A program made the position numbers and the translations under genes. Positions 53,243 to 62,112 of a stretch of DNA of 64,000 nucleotides are shown piece by piece. The stretch's first letter is position 1. Each line of letters starts with the position of its first letter. The notes below the pieces were generated by a model. The model saw nothing but the letters and a program-made list of their open reading frames with translations, was not told the origin of the DNA and ran no database searches. Where the stretch lies: positions 1-64,000 of the forward strand of contig JABCYZ010000011.1 in the NCBI GenBank assembly GCA_013289955.1, given 5' to 3'. Source of the DNA: Acidobacteriota bacterium. Lineage in GTDB: Bacteria > Acidobacteriota > Terriglobia > Acidiferrales > UBA7541.

Positions 53243-53832
53243 GTCCGGTGCTTGCCAAAAGAAAGAAAAAAGCGCCGGGCGCCTGGACCGATGAGCGCCT
53301 GGTGAAAGAATGCCTTTCCGGCAAAGAAGAAGCCTGGTCTCTCCTCATCGAAAAGTACAAAGCACTCATCTATTCGATCCCCGTCAAATACAGACTGCCT
53401 CCTCACGAGGCCGCCGAAGTTTTTCAAGCCACCTGCGTCGAGCTTCTCAACCGCCTCCCCGAATTGCGCGAACCCCGCGCGCTTCCCAAATGGCTCATGC
53501 AGGTTGCGCACCATCAGTGCCACCGCTGGAAGCGCCAACAGCAGCGCCTCGTCAGCCGTGACGCGGATCCGAGCTTGCCAGACCCAAAGACCCCTGCCAT
53601 AGCCGAAACCCTCGTGCAGCAAACACAAGAAGAGCAGATGCTGCGCGAAGCCATGGCCGCTCTCTCGCCGCAATGCCGCCGCCTGGTGGAACTTCTTTTC
53701 TTCGAAACTCCCGCGCGCCCCTACGCCGAAGTCGCCGCGCAATTGGGTCTTGCCGTCGGCTCTATCGGTTTCACGCGTCAGAAATGCATGGATCGCCTGC
53801 GAAAGCATCTCGGCGAATTGGGATTCGACTGA
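53239..53832 (+). CDS. ECF-type sigma factor coupled to peptide transporter and CHAT gene
   Basis: 197 residues from ATG 53239. Region 2 at about 25-95 (Leu-Val-Lys-Glu-Cys-Leu-Ser-Gly-Lys-Glu-Glu-Ala-Trp; Glu-Ala-Ala-Glu-Val-Phe-Gln-Ala-Thr-Cys-Val; Pro-Lys-Trp-Leu-Met-Gln-Val-Ala) and region 4 at about 135-190 (Leu-Ser-Pro-Gln-Cys-Arg-Arg-Leu-Val; Pro-Tyr-Ala-Glu-Val-Ala-Ala-Gln-Leu). The N-terminal 20 residues are basic. It overlaps both neighbours: the binding-protein stop (ATGA) and the TPR-CHAT start (TGATG). A putative zinc protein at 56831 could be its anti-sigma factor. Confidence 0.92.
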   Translation: MSPVLAKRKKKAPGAWTDERLVKECLSGKEEAWSLLIEKYKALIYSIPVKYRLPPHEAAEVFQATCVELLNRLPELREPRALPKWLMQVAHHQCHRWKRQQQRLVSRDADPSLPDPKTPAIAETLVQQTQEEQMLREAMAALSPQCRRLVELLFFETPARPYAEVAAQLGLAVGSIGFTRQKCMDRLRKHLGELGFD

Positions 53833-56717
53833 TGCCCACTGCCGTCAAGACAAATCCTGCAGAAGAGCTCCTGCTCCAATTGTCGCGTGCCGATACGGAT
53901 CAGGAGCGCCTGAAATTTCTGGCCAAGCACGGCGAGTTGCTCCGCAGCGAAGTCGTAAAGCAGCTCGCGGACCTGGTCCTGGAAAAAATCCGCGTAGACA
54001 CAAAAGAAGCCCTGCGCCTCGCCGAAGCCGCGGTCTTCATCGGCAACAAGCTTCGCCGCAATGTAGACATCGCCCTCGGCATCCGCGCCAAAGCCAACGC
54101 TCTCTACGCCTGCGGAGACAATCGCGCCGCCGTCGAGCATCACGAAAAAGCCATCGAAATGTACGAGTCTCTCGGCAACCTGAAAGAAGCCGCTCGCACT
54201 CTCAGCAGTTCCATCCAGCCCCTGATTCTGCTCGGCGAATACGACCGCGCCTTCAAATCCTCCGAACGCGCCAGAGAAATTTTTACGCAAATCGGCGAAA
54301 CCCGGCGCATCGCCAGCCTGGACAACAATGTCGGCAACATCTTCCATCGCCAGGATCGCTTCGAAGAAGCCATGCTCCACTACAAGCGCGCTTACCAAAC
54401 ACTCTCCCACTACGAAGATTGGGAGCGCGCCGCCGTCACCCTCCATAACATGGCCATGTGCCTCATCAGCCTCAACGATTTCGCCAAATCCCTCGACTGT
54501 TACCAGAAATCGCGCGAACTCTGCGTCCGCTACGACATGCCTCTCCTGCGCGATCAGGCCGACTACAACATCGCCTACCTCTACTATTTTCGCGGCGAAT
54601 ACAGCCGCGCCATTGAAATGCTTTTCACCACGCGCCGCGCCTGCGAGGTCACCGGCGACGCCTATCACCTCGCTCTCTGCCACCTCGATCTTTCCGAAAT
54701 CTATCTCGAGCTCAACCTCAGCGAAGAAGCCCGCGAAATGGCTCACGAGGGTTTTCTTCGTTTCGAGAAGCTCGGCATGGGCTATGAAGCTGCAAAAACT
54801 CTCGCCAACGAAGCCATTGCCTACGGGCAGCAGGGCAAGACTGTCCACGCCCTTGAACGGTTCACAAAAGCGCGCGCCATGTTCGCCACCGAGAAAAATC
54901 TCGTCTGGCCCTGGCTTCTCGATCTCTATCAAGGCCTCCTTCTCTTCCACGAAGGCCGCTACTTCGAGGCCCGCCGCCTCTGCTCCGGGGCCGCCGCCTT
55001 CTTCGACAAAACTGCCCTGCCCGGTAAAGCCGCCCTGGCTCACCTCCTTCTCGCGCGCATTGCCTTAGAGGTCGGCGAACTCCCCGTCGCACAGACGGAA
55101 ACGGACGCAGCCATCTCGAAGATCTCCGGTGTTCAGGCCCCGGTGCTCGCTTACCAGACTCATTTCCTCCGCGGCCAGCTCGCCCAAACGCGCGGCGACC
55201 GCCCCGCTGCTTACGCTGCCTATCAAGAGGCCCGCAAGTCTCTCGAAGCCCTGCGCAGCCGCCTGCACGCCGAAGAACTGAAAATTTCCTTCGTAAAAAA
55301 TCGCCTGCAAGTCTATGAAGCTCTGGTCGATTTGTATCTGAGCGGCGATGGCGGCACGTCCTCTGCTGCCGAAGCTTTCTCCTGCATCGAAGCGGCAAAA
55401 TCCCGCAGCATGACCGAAATGATTTTCCAAGGCGGCCAAAGCCTGCCTCTCGGTGATGCAGGCCAAAGCGAACTCGTCCGCAGAATTCGCGACCTCCGGG
55501 AAGAATTAAATTGGTATTACCACCGCATCGAACTCGAGCAACTTCGCCCGGAAGAAGCCTCCCCGCAGCGCCTTCAGCAACTCCAGGAAAAAGCTCTATC
55601 CCATGAAAACGAACTTTTGCGCACCCTCCGCGAACTGCCTGCCCACGAACGCGAAAACGCCACTCTCGAAGCCCCCGCCGATTTTTCCCTGGAAAAATTG
55701 CAGGCCGCCATTCCCGCTAACGCCGCCCTCATTGAATACTATTCAACGGGAGACCGCCTGGTCGCGGCCGTAGTTACTCGCAATTCGATCGAGATCGCTC
55801 CCATCACCGTCTTTTCCCGCGTCCTTCATTTCCTCCACCTTCTCCGTTTCCAACTCTCAAAATTCCGCATGGGTGCCACCTACACACAGCGCTTCGAGCA
55901 GCCGCTCCTCCAGGCCACCCAGAGCCACCTGGAGTCCCTCTACGCCGAGCTGATTGCCCCGCTCGACAAGCATCTCCAGGCGAAACACCTCATTTTTGTT
56001 CCCCACGGCCCGCTTCATTTCCTGCCCTTCCACGCCCTTAGAAACGGCGACGCCTATCTCTCTGACACCCACACCATTTCCTACGCCCCGAGCGCCACCG
56101 TCTTTACCCTCTGCCAAGAAAAGGCGCCTAGCCAGATGTCCGCCTCCCTCGTGATAGGCCTCCCCGATGAACGCGCCCCTCAGATTCTTGAAGAAGTCCA
56201 ATCCGTAGCCGCGATTCTTCCAAACTCCGATCTCCTGCTCGGTGACCAAGCCACCACCGAAGTCCTCAAGAGCAAAGGTTCAAAAAGCGCTCTCCTCCAC
56301 ATCGCTACCCACGGCACCTACCGCCAGGACAACCCCATGTTCTCCGGCATCCGCCTCGGCGATGGATACCTCAACCTCTACGATCTCTACCAGATGCGCC
56401 TTTCGGCCCGCCATGTCACCCTAAGCGGCTGTGCAACCGGCATGAACTTTGTTGCTGCCGGCGACGAGCTGCTCGGCCTCGAGCGCGGTCTCTTCTGCGC
56501 CGGTGCCTCCTCTGTCCTGCTCTCTCTCTGGGACGTCCACGACCGCAGCACCTCGGAACTCATGCAAGCCTTCTATCGAGGCTACATAGAGACTGGCGAT
56601 ATGCCTGGCTCCCTGCAAGCCGCCATGACCGAGCTGCGGCGGCAAAATCCCCACCCTTACTTTTGGGCGCCCTTCGTCCTTATTGGACAACTTACAGCAA
56701 ATAAAAGACTTAACTAA
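53832..56717 (+). CDS. TPR-CHAT protease-like protein
   Basis: 961 residues from ATG 53832, overlapping the sigma-factor stop. Residues about 60-500 are tetratricopeptide repeats (several Ala/Tyr/Leu helix pairs, for example Ala-Ala-Val-Glu-His-His-Glu-Lys-Ala-Ile-Glu-Met-Tyr). Residues about 630-955 form a CHAT domain, a caspase-like fold: Val-Pro-His-Gly-Pro-Leu-His-Phe-Leu-Pro-Phe near 722-732, catalytic His827 in Ala-Thr-His-Gly and catalytic Cys867 in Leu-Ser-Gly-Cys-Ala-Thr-Gly. Both residues of the dyad are present, so it may be an active Cys protease. In type III-E CRISPR systems a TPR-CHAT protease cleaves a protein that restrains a sigma factor. No CRISPR gene is here. Confidence 0.92.
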   Translation: MPTAVKTNPAEELLLQLSRADTDQERLKFLAKHGELLRSEVVKQLADLVLEKIRVDTKEALRLAEAAVFIGNKLRRNVDIALGIRAKANALYACGDNRAAVEHHEKAIEMYESLGNLKEAARTLSSSIQPLILLGEYDRAFKSSERAREIFTQIGETRRIASLDNNVGNIFHRQDRFEEAMLHYKRAYQTLSHYEDWERAAVTLHNMAMCLISLNDFAKSLDCYQKSRELCVRYDMPLLRDQADYNIAYLYYFRGEYSRAIEMLFTTRRACEVTGDAYHLALCHLDLSEIYLELNLSEEAREMAHEGFLRFEKLGMGYEAAKTLANEAIAYGQQGKTVHALERFTKARAMFATEKNLVWPWLLDLYQGLLLFHEGRYFEARRLCSGAAAFFDKTALPGKAALAHLLLARIALEVGELPVAQTETDAAISKISGVQAPVLAYQTHFLRGQLAQTRGDRPAAYAAYQEARKSLEALRSRLHAEELKISFVKNRLQVYEALVDLYLSGDGGTSSAAEAFSCIEAAKSRSMTEMIFQGGQSLPLGDAGQSELVRRIRDLREELNWYYHRIELEQLRPEEASPQRLQQLQEKALSHENELLRTLRELPAHERENATLEAPADFSLEKLQAAIPANAALIEYYSTGDRLVAAVVTRNSIEIAPITVFSRVLHFLHLLRFQLSKFRMGATYTQRFEQPLLQATQSHLESLYAELIAPLDKHLQAKHLIFVPHGPLHFLPFHALRNGDAYLSDTHTISYAPSATVFTLCQEKAPSQMSASLVIGLPDERAPQILEEVQSVAAILPNSDLLLGDQATTEVLKSKGSKSALLHIATHGTYRQDNPMFSGIRLGDGYLNLYDLYQMRLSARHVTLSGCATGMNFVAAGDELLGLERGLFCAGASSVLLSLWDVHDRSTSELMQAFYRGYIETGDMPGSLQAAMTELRRQNPHPYFWAPFVLIGQLTANKRLN

Positions 56718-56830
56718 ATTTCTCCAGCCTATATCTTTAGCTCTACTGTCCCCCCTTATGCACTGGGAGATGTTGACGCATCGCCTTCGCTGGGGAGCAC
56801 GGGCGGACAAGGAAAATAGGGGGAAAGAGA

Positions 56831-57469
56831 ATGAAGCACTTTTCAACAGAGGAGTGGGTCGATTTCGTGAACCAGATGGTCACAACCGGCCAAAAGCAAG
56901 CAATCGAAAAGCATCTCGCAACCGGTTGCAACCGCTGCATGGAGACAGTTTCGCTATGGCAAAAGGTCAGCAAAACGGCATCCCGAGAGGCGAGCTATCA
57001 GCCTTCGACGGACACTGTGCGCCTTGCCAAAGCAGCTTTCGCGACAGCGGGCATGGCAGCGGCAAAGCAGAAATCTCAGGGCTTGATCGAGGTTCTGTTC
57101 GACAGCTTCCTGCAGCCAGCGATTGCCGGAGCCCGTTCGGTCGTCATAGGAACAAGACAAATGCTTTATAGGGCAGACCCTTACCAGATCGACATCCAAA
57201 TCGAGCCCAAGCCGGGCAGCAACCGCCTCGTCATCACCGGCCAACTCCTCGATCTCAGCCATCCCGGCATCATCGGCCACGACATTCAGGTCATTCTTTC
57301 GAATCATCGCGGTCATAGCGTCATTGCGGCCACAAATCAGTTTGGCGAGTTCTCCGGCGAGATCGAAAACTCCGGTGATCTGGAGCTTTCCATCCCCGGC
57401 AACGCCGAGCAGCCCATCGTCATTTCCCTGCGAAACGCCCTGGGAAATATGCCCGGAGGCAAGCCATGA
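56831..57469 (+). CDS. Putative zinc-binding anti-sigma-like protein
   Basis: 212 residues. ATG 56831 follows GGGGGAAAGAG. The N-terminus carries His28, Cys33 and Cys36 (His-x4-Cys-x2-Cys), close to but one residue longer than the His-x3-Cys-x2-Cys of classical ZAS anti-sigma factors. No clear membrane helix is seen; residues about 66-105 are Ala-rich and amphipathic. The C-terminal half is a beta-rich domain with Gly-Gln-Leu-Leu-Asp, Val-Ile-Ala-Ala-Thr-Asn-Gln-Phe-Gly-Glu-Phe, like a carboxypeptidase-regulatory (transthyretin-like) fold. Its place after sigma and CHAT genes suggests the target or adaptor of the protease. Role is inferred. Confidence 0.72.
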   Translation: MKHFSTEEWVDFVNQMVTTGQKQAIEKHLATGCNRCMETVSLWQKVSKTASREASYQPSTDTVRLAKAAFATAGMAAAKQKSQGLIEVLFDSFLQPAIAGARSVVIGTRQMLYRADPYQIDIQIEPKPGSNRLVITGQLLDLSHPGIIGHDIQVILSNHRGHSVIAATNQFGEFSGEIENSGDLELSIPGNAEQPIVISLRNALGNMPGGKP

Positions 57470-57491
57470 ACTGGCCCGCCGGAACACCTTT

Positions 57492-57537
57492 TACAAGGGA
57501 GTCCCGTTTTGGTACGGAAGTACCAAAACCCCTTGTA
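57492..57537 (+). promoter_or_regulatory. Two-part hairpin upstream of the S8 peptidase gene
   Basis: TACAAGGG (57492-57499) pairs with CCCTTGTA (57530-57537) and GTTTTGGTAC (57506-57515) with GTACCAAAAC (57520-57529), leaving a six-base bulge and a GGAA tetraloop. CTTTTG follows. It could end the upstream transcript or belong to the leader of the peptidase gene. Confidence 0.5.
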
Positions 57538-57673
57538 GCTTTTGATTGGCACCAGGAAACCACTCGTACTATTTGCCCAAAAGGAAGATTCGGCAAGACT
57601 TAGCGGGTAATCCTTTGTGCGGATGTGCGGTTGGTTCGGAAGCAGGAGACCCCGAAAGGGACTAAACATAACT

Positions 57674-59011
57674 ATGAAACGCAACCTTTGCATCTTTGTG
57701 ATACTTATCGCTCTTTTCGCGCTAGGCACGACCCCAGCAACGGCACAGAACCGCTACATCGTCCGCACATCGGGAGGCCTCGGCTCCGTCCTGAAGCTCT
57801 GCCTCTCGGCGAATTGCAAGGTCCAAGGCTCACTGGATGGAACGATCGGCAAGACCTATCTTGTGACCTCCTCGCAAAACCTGATCGCGAACCTCCTCGG
57901 CTTTGTCGGCAATCTCCTGGAATCTTTGCTTGGGATTGAGAGCGTTGAAGCCGACCAGCTTCTCGCCCTCCCTCAAAAGCCGATTTCCACCATTCCCGCC
58001 GGTCTCTATGACCTCACTCCCGTCAACTATTACGGGACCGTGGTGATCCATGGCTATGTCGCCCAGCCGGCCACCCAGATCATCCGCCTTGCCGATGCTC
58101 AGAACGGGTTTGGCGTCAGCGGTTCCGGCATTGTGGCCGTCATTGATACGGGCGTCGATGTAAACCACCCCGTTCTCTATCCGGTTCTTCTGCCTGGCTA
58201 TGACTTTACCCGCAATCAACCCGGTGCCTCCGAGTGGCTCGATGTCCCCCAGCTCGAGAACGGAAATCTCAGCACCGGGTCCCAAGATGAGCAGCCAGTC
58301 ATCGTCCAACAATCCAGCGCCGCGATTCTCGACCAGTCCTCGGCGGCCATTCTGGATAACGGTGGCAGCTCGTACTCGGACTTCGGCCACGGCACGATGA
58401 CCACAGGCCTGGTCCACTTGGCTGCGCCGAAAGCGCAAATCCTTCCTCTGAAGGCCTTTAGCGCGAACGGCACAGGCTATGTTTCCAATATCGTCGCGGC
58501 CATTTATTACGCCGTGCAGAACCAGGCCAACGTCGTGAACATGAGCTTTGACGTGTCCACGCCCTCGCCCGCTTTGTCTTCTGCCATCTCCTATGCGAAC
58601 CAGTCCGGTGTCGTGCTTGTCGCAGCGGCCGGCAACGGCAGCACCAGCGCCCCCGTCTACCCCGCCGCTCTCAACACGAGTGTCATGGGTATCGCTTCCA
58701 CGTCGAATTCCGACACTCTCTCTACCTTCTCTAACTACGGCGATATCGACGTCTGGATTGCCGCCCCCGGCGAATACGTCATCAGCACTTACCCCGGCGG
58801 CACGTACGCCAGCGCTTCCGGTACCTCCTTTAGCTCACCGCTCGTAGCCGGCTCTGCCGATTTGCTCCTGAGCGCGAAGCCTTCTCTCAACCAGGCCAGT
58901 GCAGCCAGCGCTTTTTCTCACGCCATCCAGCTCACCCCTAACCTCAACCACGGCCGCCTCGATGTATATCAAGCCCTCTCGGCTTGGCTGAACAGTTCGA
59001 GCGGACACTAA
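57674..59011 (+). CDS. Secreted S8 (subtilisin-family) peptidase
   Basis: 445 residues from ATG 57674. A signal peptide covers about 1-25 (Ala-Thr-Ala-Gln). A prodomain follows to about residue 130. The catalytic triad is complete: Asp158 (Val-Ile-Asp-Thr-Gly), His239 (Gly-His-Gly-Thr) and Ser385 (Gly-Thr-Ser-Phe-Ser), with oxyanion Asn321 (Ala-Gly-Asn-Gly). The Asp-to-His gap is 81 residues, longer than the usual 30-40, and carries a tandem Gln-Ser-Ser-Ala-Ala-Ile-Leu-Asp repeat near 216-231. Predicted extracellular or periplasmic. It could make the peptides taken up by the importer upstream; this is inference. No good ribosome site is visible; see the leader hairpins. Confidence 0.92.
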   Translation: MKRNLCIFVILIALFALGTTPATAQNRYIVRTSGGLGSVLKLCLSANCKVQGSLDGTIGKTYLVTSSQNLIANLLGFVGNLLESLLGIESVEADQLLALPQKPISTIPAGLYDLTPVNYYGTVVIHGYVAQPATQIIRLADAQNGFGVSGSGIVAVIDTGVDVNHPVLYPVLLPGYDFTRNQPGASEWLDVPQLENGNLSTGSQDEQPVIVQQSSAAILDQSSAAILDNGGSSYSDFGHGTMTTGLVHLAAPKAQILPLKAFSANGTGYVSNIVAAIYYAVQNQANVVNMSFDVSTPSPALSSAISYANQSGVVLVAAAGNGSTSAPVYPAALNTSVMGIASTSNSDTLSTFSNYGDIDVWIAAPGEYVISTYPGGTYASASGTSFSSPLVAGSADLLLSAKPSLNQASAASAFSHAIQLTPNLNHGRLDVYQALSAWLNSSSGH

Positions 59012-59722
59012 GTGACTAGCATGTCGGCTGAGCGGATTCCGGTGCTCACTACGTCCTCAAATCCACTGTGGACGCCGGAATCCCTCCGCATCAAGCAGGT
59101 GGAGGAACAAGTCTCTGCCCTTCGCAGTTCCGTCATCTGCGCCTTCAATCAGCTTCTCGATCTGAAGGATCTCAACACTGGCGTGCACAGCACCCGCCTG
59201 GCGGAATGGGGCATGCGCGTAGGCCAGGAGCTAGGGCTCGACGAAGCGGAACTGCAGAACCTCGAAGTCGCCGCACTCCTTCACGACATCGGCAAGGTCG
59301 GTATTCCCGACGCCATACTGAAAAAGCCCGGGAAACTCGACGACCAAGAATACGCGCTGATGAAGAAGCACCCGGAGTACGGCTGGGCAGTTTTACGCAT
59401 GCTCCCGGGATTCGAGCGCGCTGCCCTCGACATTCTCCACCACCACGAATCCTTTGACGGAAAAGGTTACCCGGCCGGCCTAAAGGAAACAGAAATTCCG
59501 ATCGTCTCCCGCATCGTGACGGTCATCGATGCCTTCGACGCCATGGTCTCTTCCCGCCCCTATCGCAGAGGCCTTCCCCACGAAGAAGCCGTCCGCCGCC
59601 TCGTTCAGTGCAGCGGCACGCAATTCGACCCAGTGGTGGTGCAATCTTTCCTGTCCTTCGCCCAGGCAGAAATGGACACCGTCTTCGCCGCCGCCGGCAC
59701 ATCCGTTTCCTCAGCCTTATAA
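59012..59722 (+). CDS. HD-GYP domain protein (putative c-di-GMP phosphodiesterase)
   Basis: 236 residues from GTG 59012 or ATG 59021. A short N-terminal helix precedes an HD-GYP domain: His91-Asp92 in Leu-Leu-His-Asp-Ile-Gly-Lys, further metal ligands in Lys-Lys-His-Pro-Glu-Tyr-Gly and His-His-His-Glu-Ser-Phe-Asp-Gly, and Gly152-Tyr153-Pro154. These motifs are those of cyclic di-GMP or cyclic GAMP hydrolases. No receiver or sensor domain, so it is a stand-alone enzyme. It begins one base after the peptidase stop, and is the last gene of the block. Confidence 0.93.
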   Translation: MTSMSAERIPVLTTSSNPLWTPESLRIKQVEEQVSALRSSVICAFNQLLDLKDLNTGVHSTRLAEWGMRVGQELGLDEAELQNLEVAALLHDIGKVGIPDAILKKPGKLDDQEYALMKKHPEYGWAVLRMLPGFERAALDILHHHESFDGKGYPAGLKETEIPIVSRIVTVIDAFDAMVSSRPYRRGLPHEEAVRRLVQCSGTQFDPVVVQSFLSFAQAEMDTVFAAAGTSVSSAL

Positions 59723-59845
59723 GCGCTCTCGACTCGAGAAACGCTGACGGCACCCGATCCGATCGCGTGCAGCAGCTCTCCTGCCGCTTTTCTCAGCCAC
59801 TCTCACAACTCCGTATCTGCCGTTTCGGCACGGCCTAAAATAATC

Positions 59846-61813
59846 TCAGTTTTCGCCAGTGCCGCTCGAGAGCGCTTCCGTTCCATTCCTATGCTCCAGC
59901 CGCAAGCGCGCAGCTACAAGCTTGATCTCGTCGTAACTTATTTCGGGCGGCAGGGCTTCTTTCAAGCTCTTGAGCCTCCCGATTCCGAGCCGGCTGCAAA
60001 CCTCTTCAATTTGCGCTTGCTTCGCTGGCTCAATCCATTTCGGCTGAAACTCAATTTCCCCATTCTCCAAAAGCCTCACAACCAACTCGACGACGCTTCC
60101 AACCTGGCGGCCCCGCGCCTTCGCAATCTCCTCAAACGTCCGCCCCTGTGCCAATAACCTCATCGTCTCTTCCGCAGGTTTCTTTTTTTCCTCTTCCTGC
60201 TTCGTTGCTCGCGCGCCGCGACCAAACTCCTTTAATGCATCCAGGATTCCCTGCCCGTACAGCTCGGTCTTCTTATCGCCGAACCCGGACACTCCCCGAA
60301 GCTCACCGAGCGAACGAGGCCGCACACGGCAAAGCTCGTCGAGTGAGGTGTCATGCATCACGATGAATGCCGCAGTGCCACGTTGCTTTGCGGTTGTCCG
60401 CCGCCACTCGCGAAGATATTCGCGCAACTCAGGATCGATTCCCGCACCCTGACGATTGGCGCCCGGATCGCCGCCTGAAATCCGCGCCGGCTCTCTTCGG
60501 GTTTCCCTCGCCGGAAGCCCTGCGCCGCCAGAAGCAGCTGCCGCCGCAGCCAGGCGTTTCCTGGCTTTTGTCGTCGATACCGCCGTGCCCATCCATTCCG
60601 GCTCTCTGGAACACACATCGCAAGCTCCGCAAGAATTCCACTTGCGGTTCTCTCCGAAGTGCGAGCAGATCCGATGATGCCGGCAAATTTTTCCTTCGAC
60701 GAAGTTCCGAATCTCGTGATACCGCTGCCAGGCTCGTTGCTTCTCCGCTGGATCGGTCAACTGCTCCACGAAATATGTCAGCAACCCCACATCGCGCTTC
60801 TGCCAGAGCAAAATGCAATCCGCCGGCTCACCGTCGCGGCCAGCGCGGCCTGCTTCCTGGTAATACTGCTCGATCGATTTCGGCAAAGACAAATGAATCA
60901 CCGCCCGAACCGCCGCCTTGTTAATCCCCAATCCAAACGCAATCGTCCCCACCAAAACGCGCACTTCATCCGACATCCACCGCTCTTGATTCTGCCTTCG
61001 CGTGTCGCTGTCCATTTTCCCGTGATAACCGATCGCAGCAATCCCCTGTTCCGCCAAGAAATCCACCGTCTCCTCGACCCGCGCGATCGTCGGCGCATAC
61101 ACAATCACATTCCTGTCCTCGTACTTCCGCATCGCGCGTATCAGCAGCTCATCCTGCGTCTTCCCCGGGCATTCTTTCACGATGTAATTCAGATTCGGCC
61201 GGTGAAAGCTGGCGATATACTTATGCGGCTCGCGCAGCTTCAACTGCTCGATAATGTCGTGCCGCACACGCCGCGTCGCGCTCGCCGTAAACGCCGCAAT
61301 CGGCTGCTCGGAAAAGTGCTTTCGCAGTGAGCTTAGCTGCCGGTATTCCGGCCTGAACTCGTGCCCCCACTCCGAAATGCAATGCGCTTCATCAATTGCA
61401 AAAAAAGAAACAGGTACGAGTCGCAACCACCCGATCGTGTCTTCCCGCGCCAGCCGTTCCGGCGAAAGATACAAAAGGCGGTACGCTCCATCGATGGCCT
61501 TGTGTTGCACGCGAGACTGCTCGTCCCCCGGAAGCGTGCTGTTCAGCAGAGCCGACGGAATCCCCATCTGTGTAAGCTGGGCCACCTGGTCTTGCATCAA
61601 GGCAATCAGCGGCGATACCACAATCACCGTTTTCTTCTCCAAAATCGCCGCCGGCAGCTGATAACAAAGCGATTTTCCGCCGCCAGTAGGCATCACCACG
61701 CAAGTGTCGCGGCCGCCCAGCAGACTCTTAACAATATTTTCCTGCAAGGGACGGAACGCGTCGTAACCCCAGTATTTTCTCAGCGCCCCGAGCAGCTCAG
61801 TGTCCGAACTCAT
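59846..61813 (-). CDS. recQ: RecQ DNA helicase
   Basis: 655 residues from ATG 61813; the open frame continues to 61975 without a ribosome site. Walker A (Met-Pro-Thr-Gly-Gly-Gly-Lys-Ser near 42-49), Asp-Glu-Ala-His near 143-146, the helicase C domain, the RecQ zinc-binding Cys set (Cys-x-x-His region, Cys-Gly-Ala-Cys-Asp-Val-Cys near 375-381) and an HRDC domain near 470-545 (Leu-Gly-Glu-Leu-Arg-Gly-Val-Ser-Gly-Phe-Gly). A 110-residue C-terminal winged-helix extension follows, rich in Glu/Arg. It unwinds DNA 3' to 5' in repair and recombination restart. Divergent from the lactate permease. Confidence 0.95.
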   Translation of the reverse strand: MSSDTELLGALRKYWGYDAFRPLQENIVKSLLGGRDTCVVMPTGGGKSLCYQLPAAILEKKTVIVVSPLIALMQDQVAQLTQMGIPSALLNSTLPGDEQSRVQHKAIDGAYRLLYLSPERLAREDTIGWLRLVPVSFFAIDEAHCISEWGHEFRPEYRQLSSLRKHFSEQPIAAFTASATRRVRHDIIEQLKLREPHKYIASFHRPNLNYIVKECPGKTQDELLIRAMRKYEDRNVIVYAPTIARVEETVDFLAEQGIAAIGYHGKMDSDTRRQNQERWMSDEVRVLVGTIAFGLGINKAAVRAVIHLSLPKSIEQYYQEAGRAGRDGEPADCILLWQKRDVGLLTYFVEQLTDPAEKQRAWQRYHEIRNFVEGKICRHHRICSHFGENRKWNSCGACDVCSREPEWMGTAVSTTKARKRLAAAAAASGGAGLPARETRREPARISGGDPGANRQGAGIDPELREYLREWRRTTAKQRGTAAFIVMHDTSLDELCRVRPRSLGELRGVSGFGDKKTELYGQGILDALKEFGRGARATKQEEEKKKPAEETMRLLAQGRTFEEIAKARGRQVGSVVELVVRLLENGEIEFQPKWIEPAKQAQIEEVCSRLGIGRLKSLKEALPPEISYDEIKLVAARLRLEHRNGTEALSSGTGEN

Positions 61814-62112
61814 GCACAGAGTATAGTTCCCGGTCGCAGCCCGGTCTATCGAGCTCTTCCGTCCATCTGTCCTCTTCGAGGGCGGCTGTCCACACCATCG
61901 CCAACCCTTTCTGAACATCTGTTCACACTCACCCCTTCGCGCGCACCGACTTATCTCTTGACAATAGAGTGCCAACAGCGTAACTGATCAGCCGAAAAGC
62001 TCGCTTTCCAGTCTGGGCGGTGCTCGGCGATTATCGGCTTAGCCTCCCGCAAGGTTTCGGGCGGAGTTCCTGACAATAAAATGGAAAATTATTCCGTTCT
62101 GGAGGGCCAACT
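61814..62112. other. Divergent intergenic region (recQ / lactate permease)
   Basis: 299 bp. A perfect TTGACA -35 box lies at 61958-61963 on the plus strand, with only a weak -10 (TAACTG at 61981) 17 bases away. It may drive the permease. GGAGG at 62101 is the ribosome site of the permease. Nothing else recognised. Confidence 0.4.

Noticed and set aside
53832..56717. Type III-E CRISPR (Craspase) membership of the TPR-CHAT gene
   Set aside because: No cas gene or repeat array in the window; only the TPR-CHAT plus sigma logic is shared.
57578..57673. c-di-GMP riboswitch ahead of the S8/HD-GYP genes
   Set aside because: The conserved GEMM core and its tetraloop receptor are absent.
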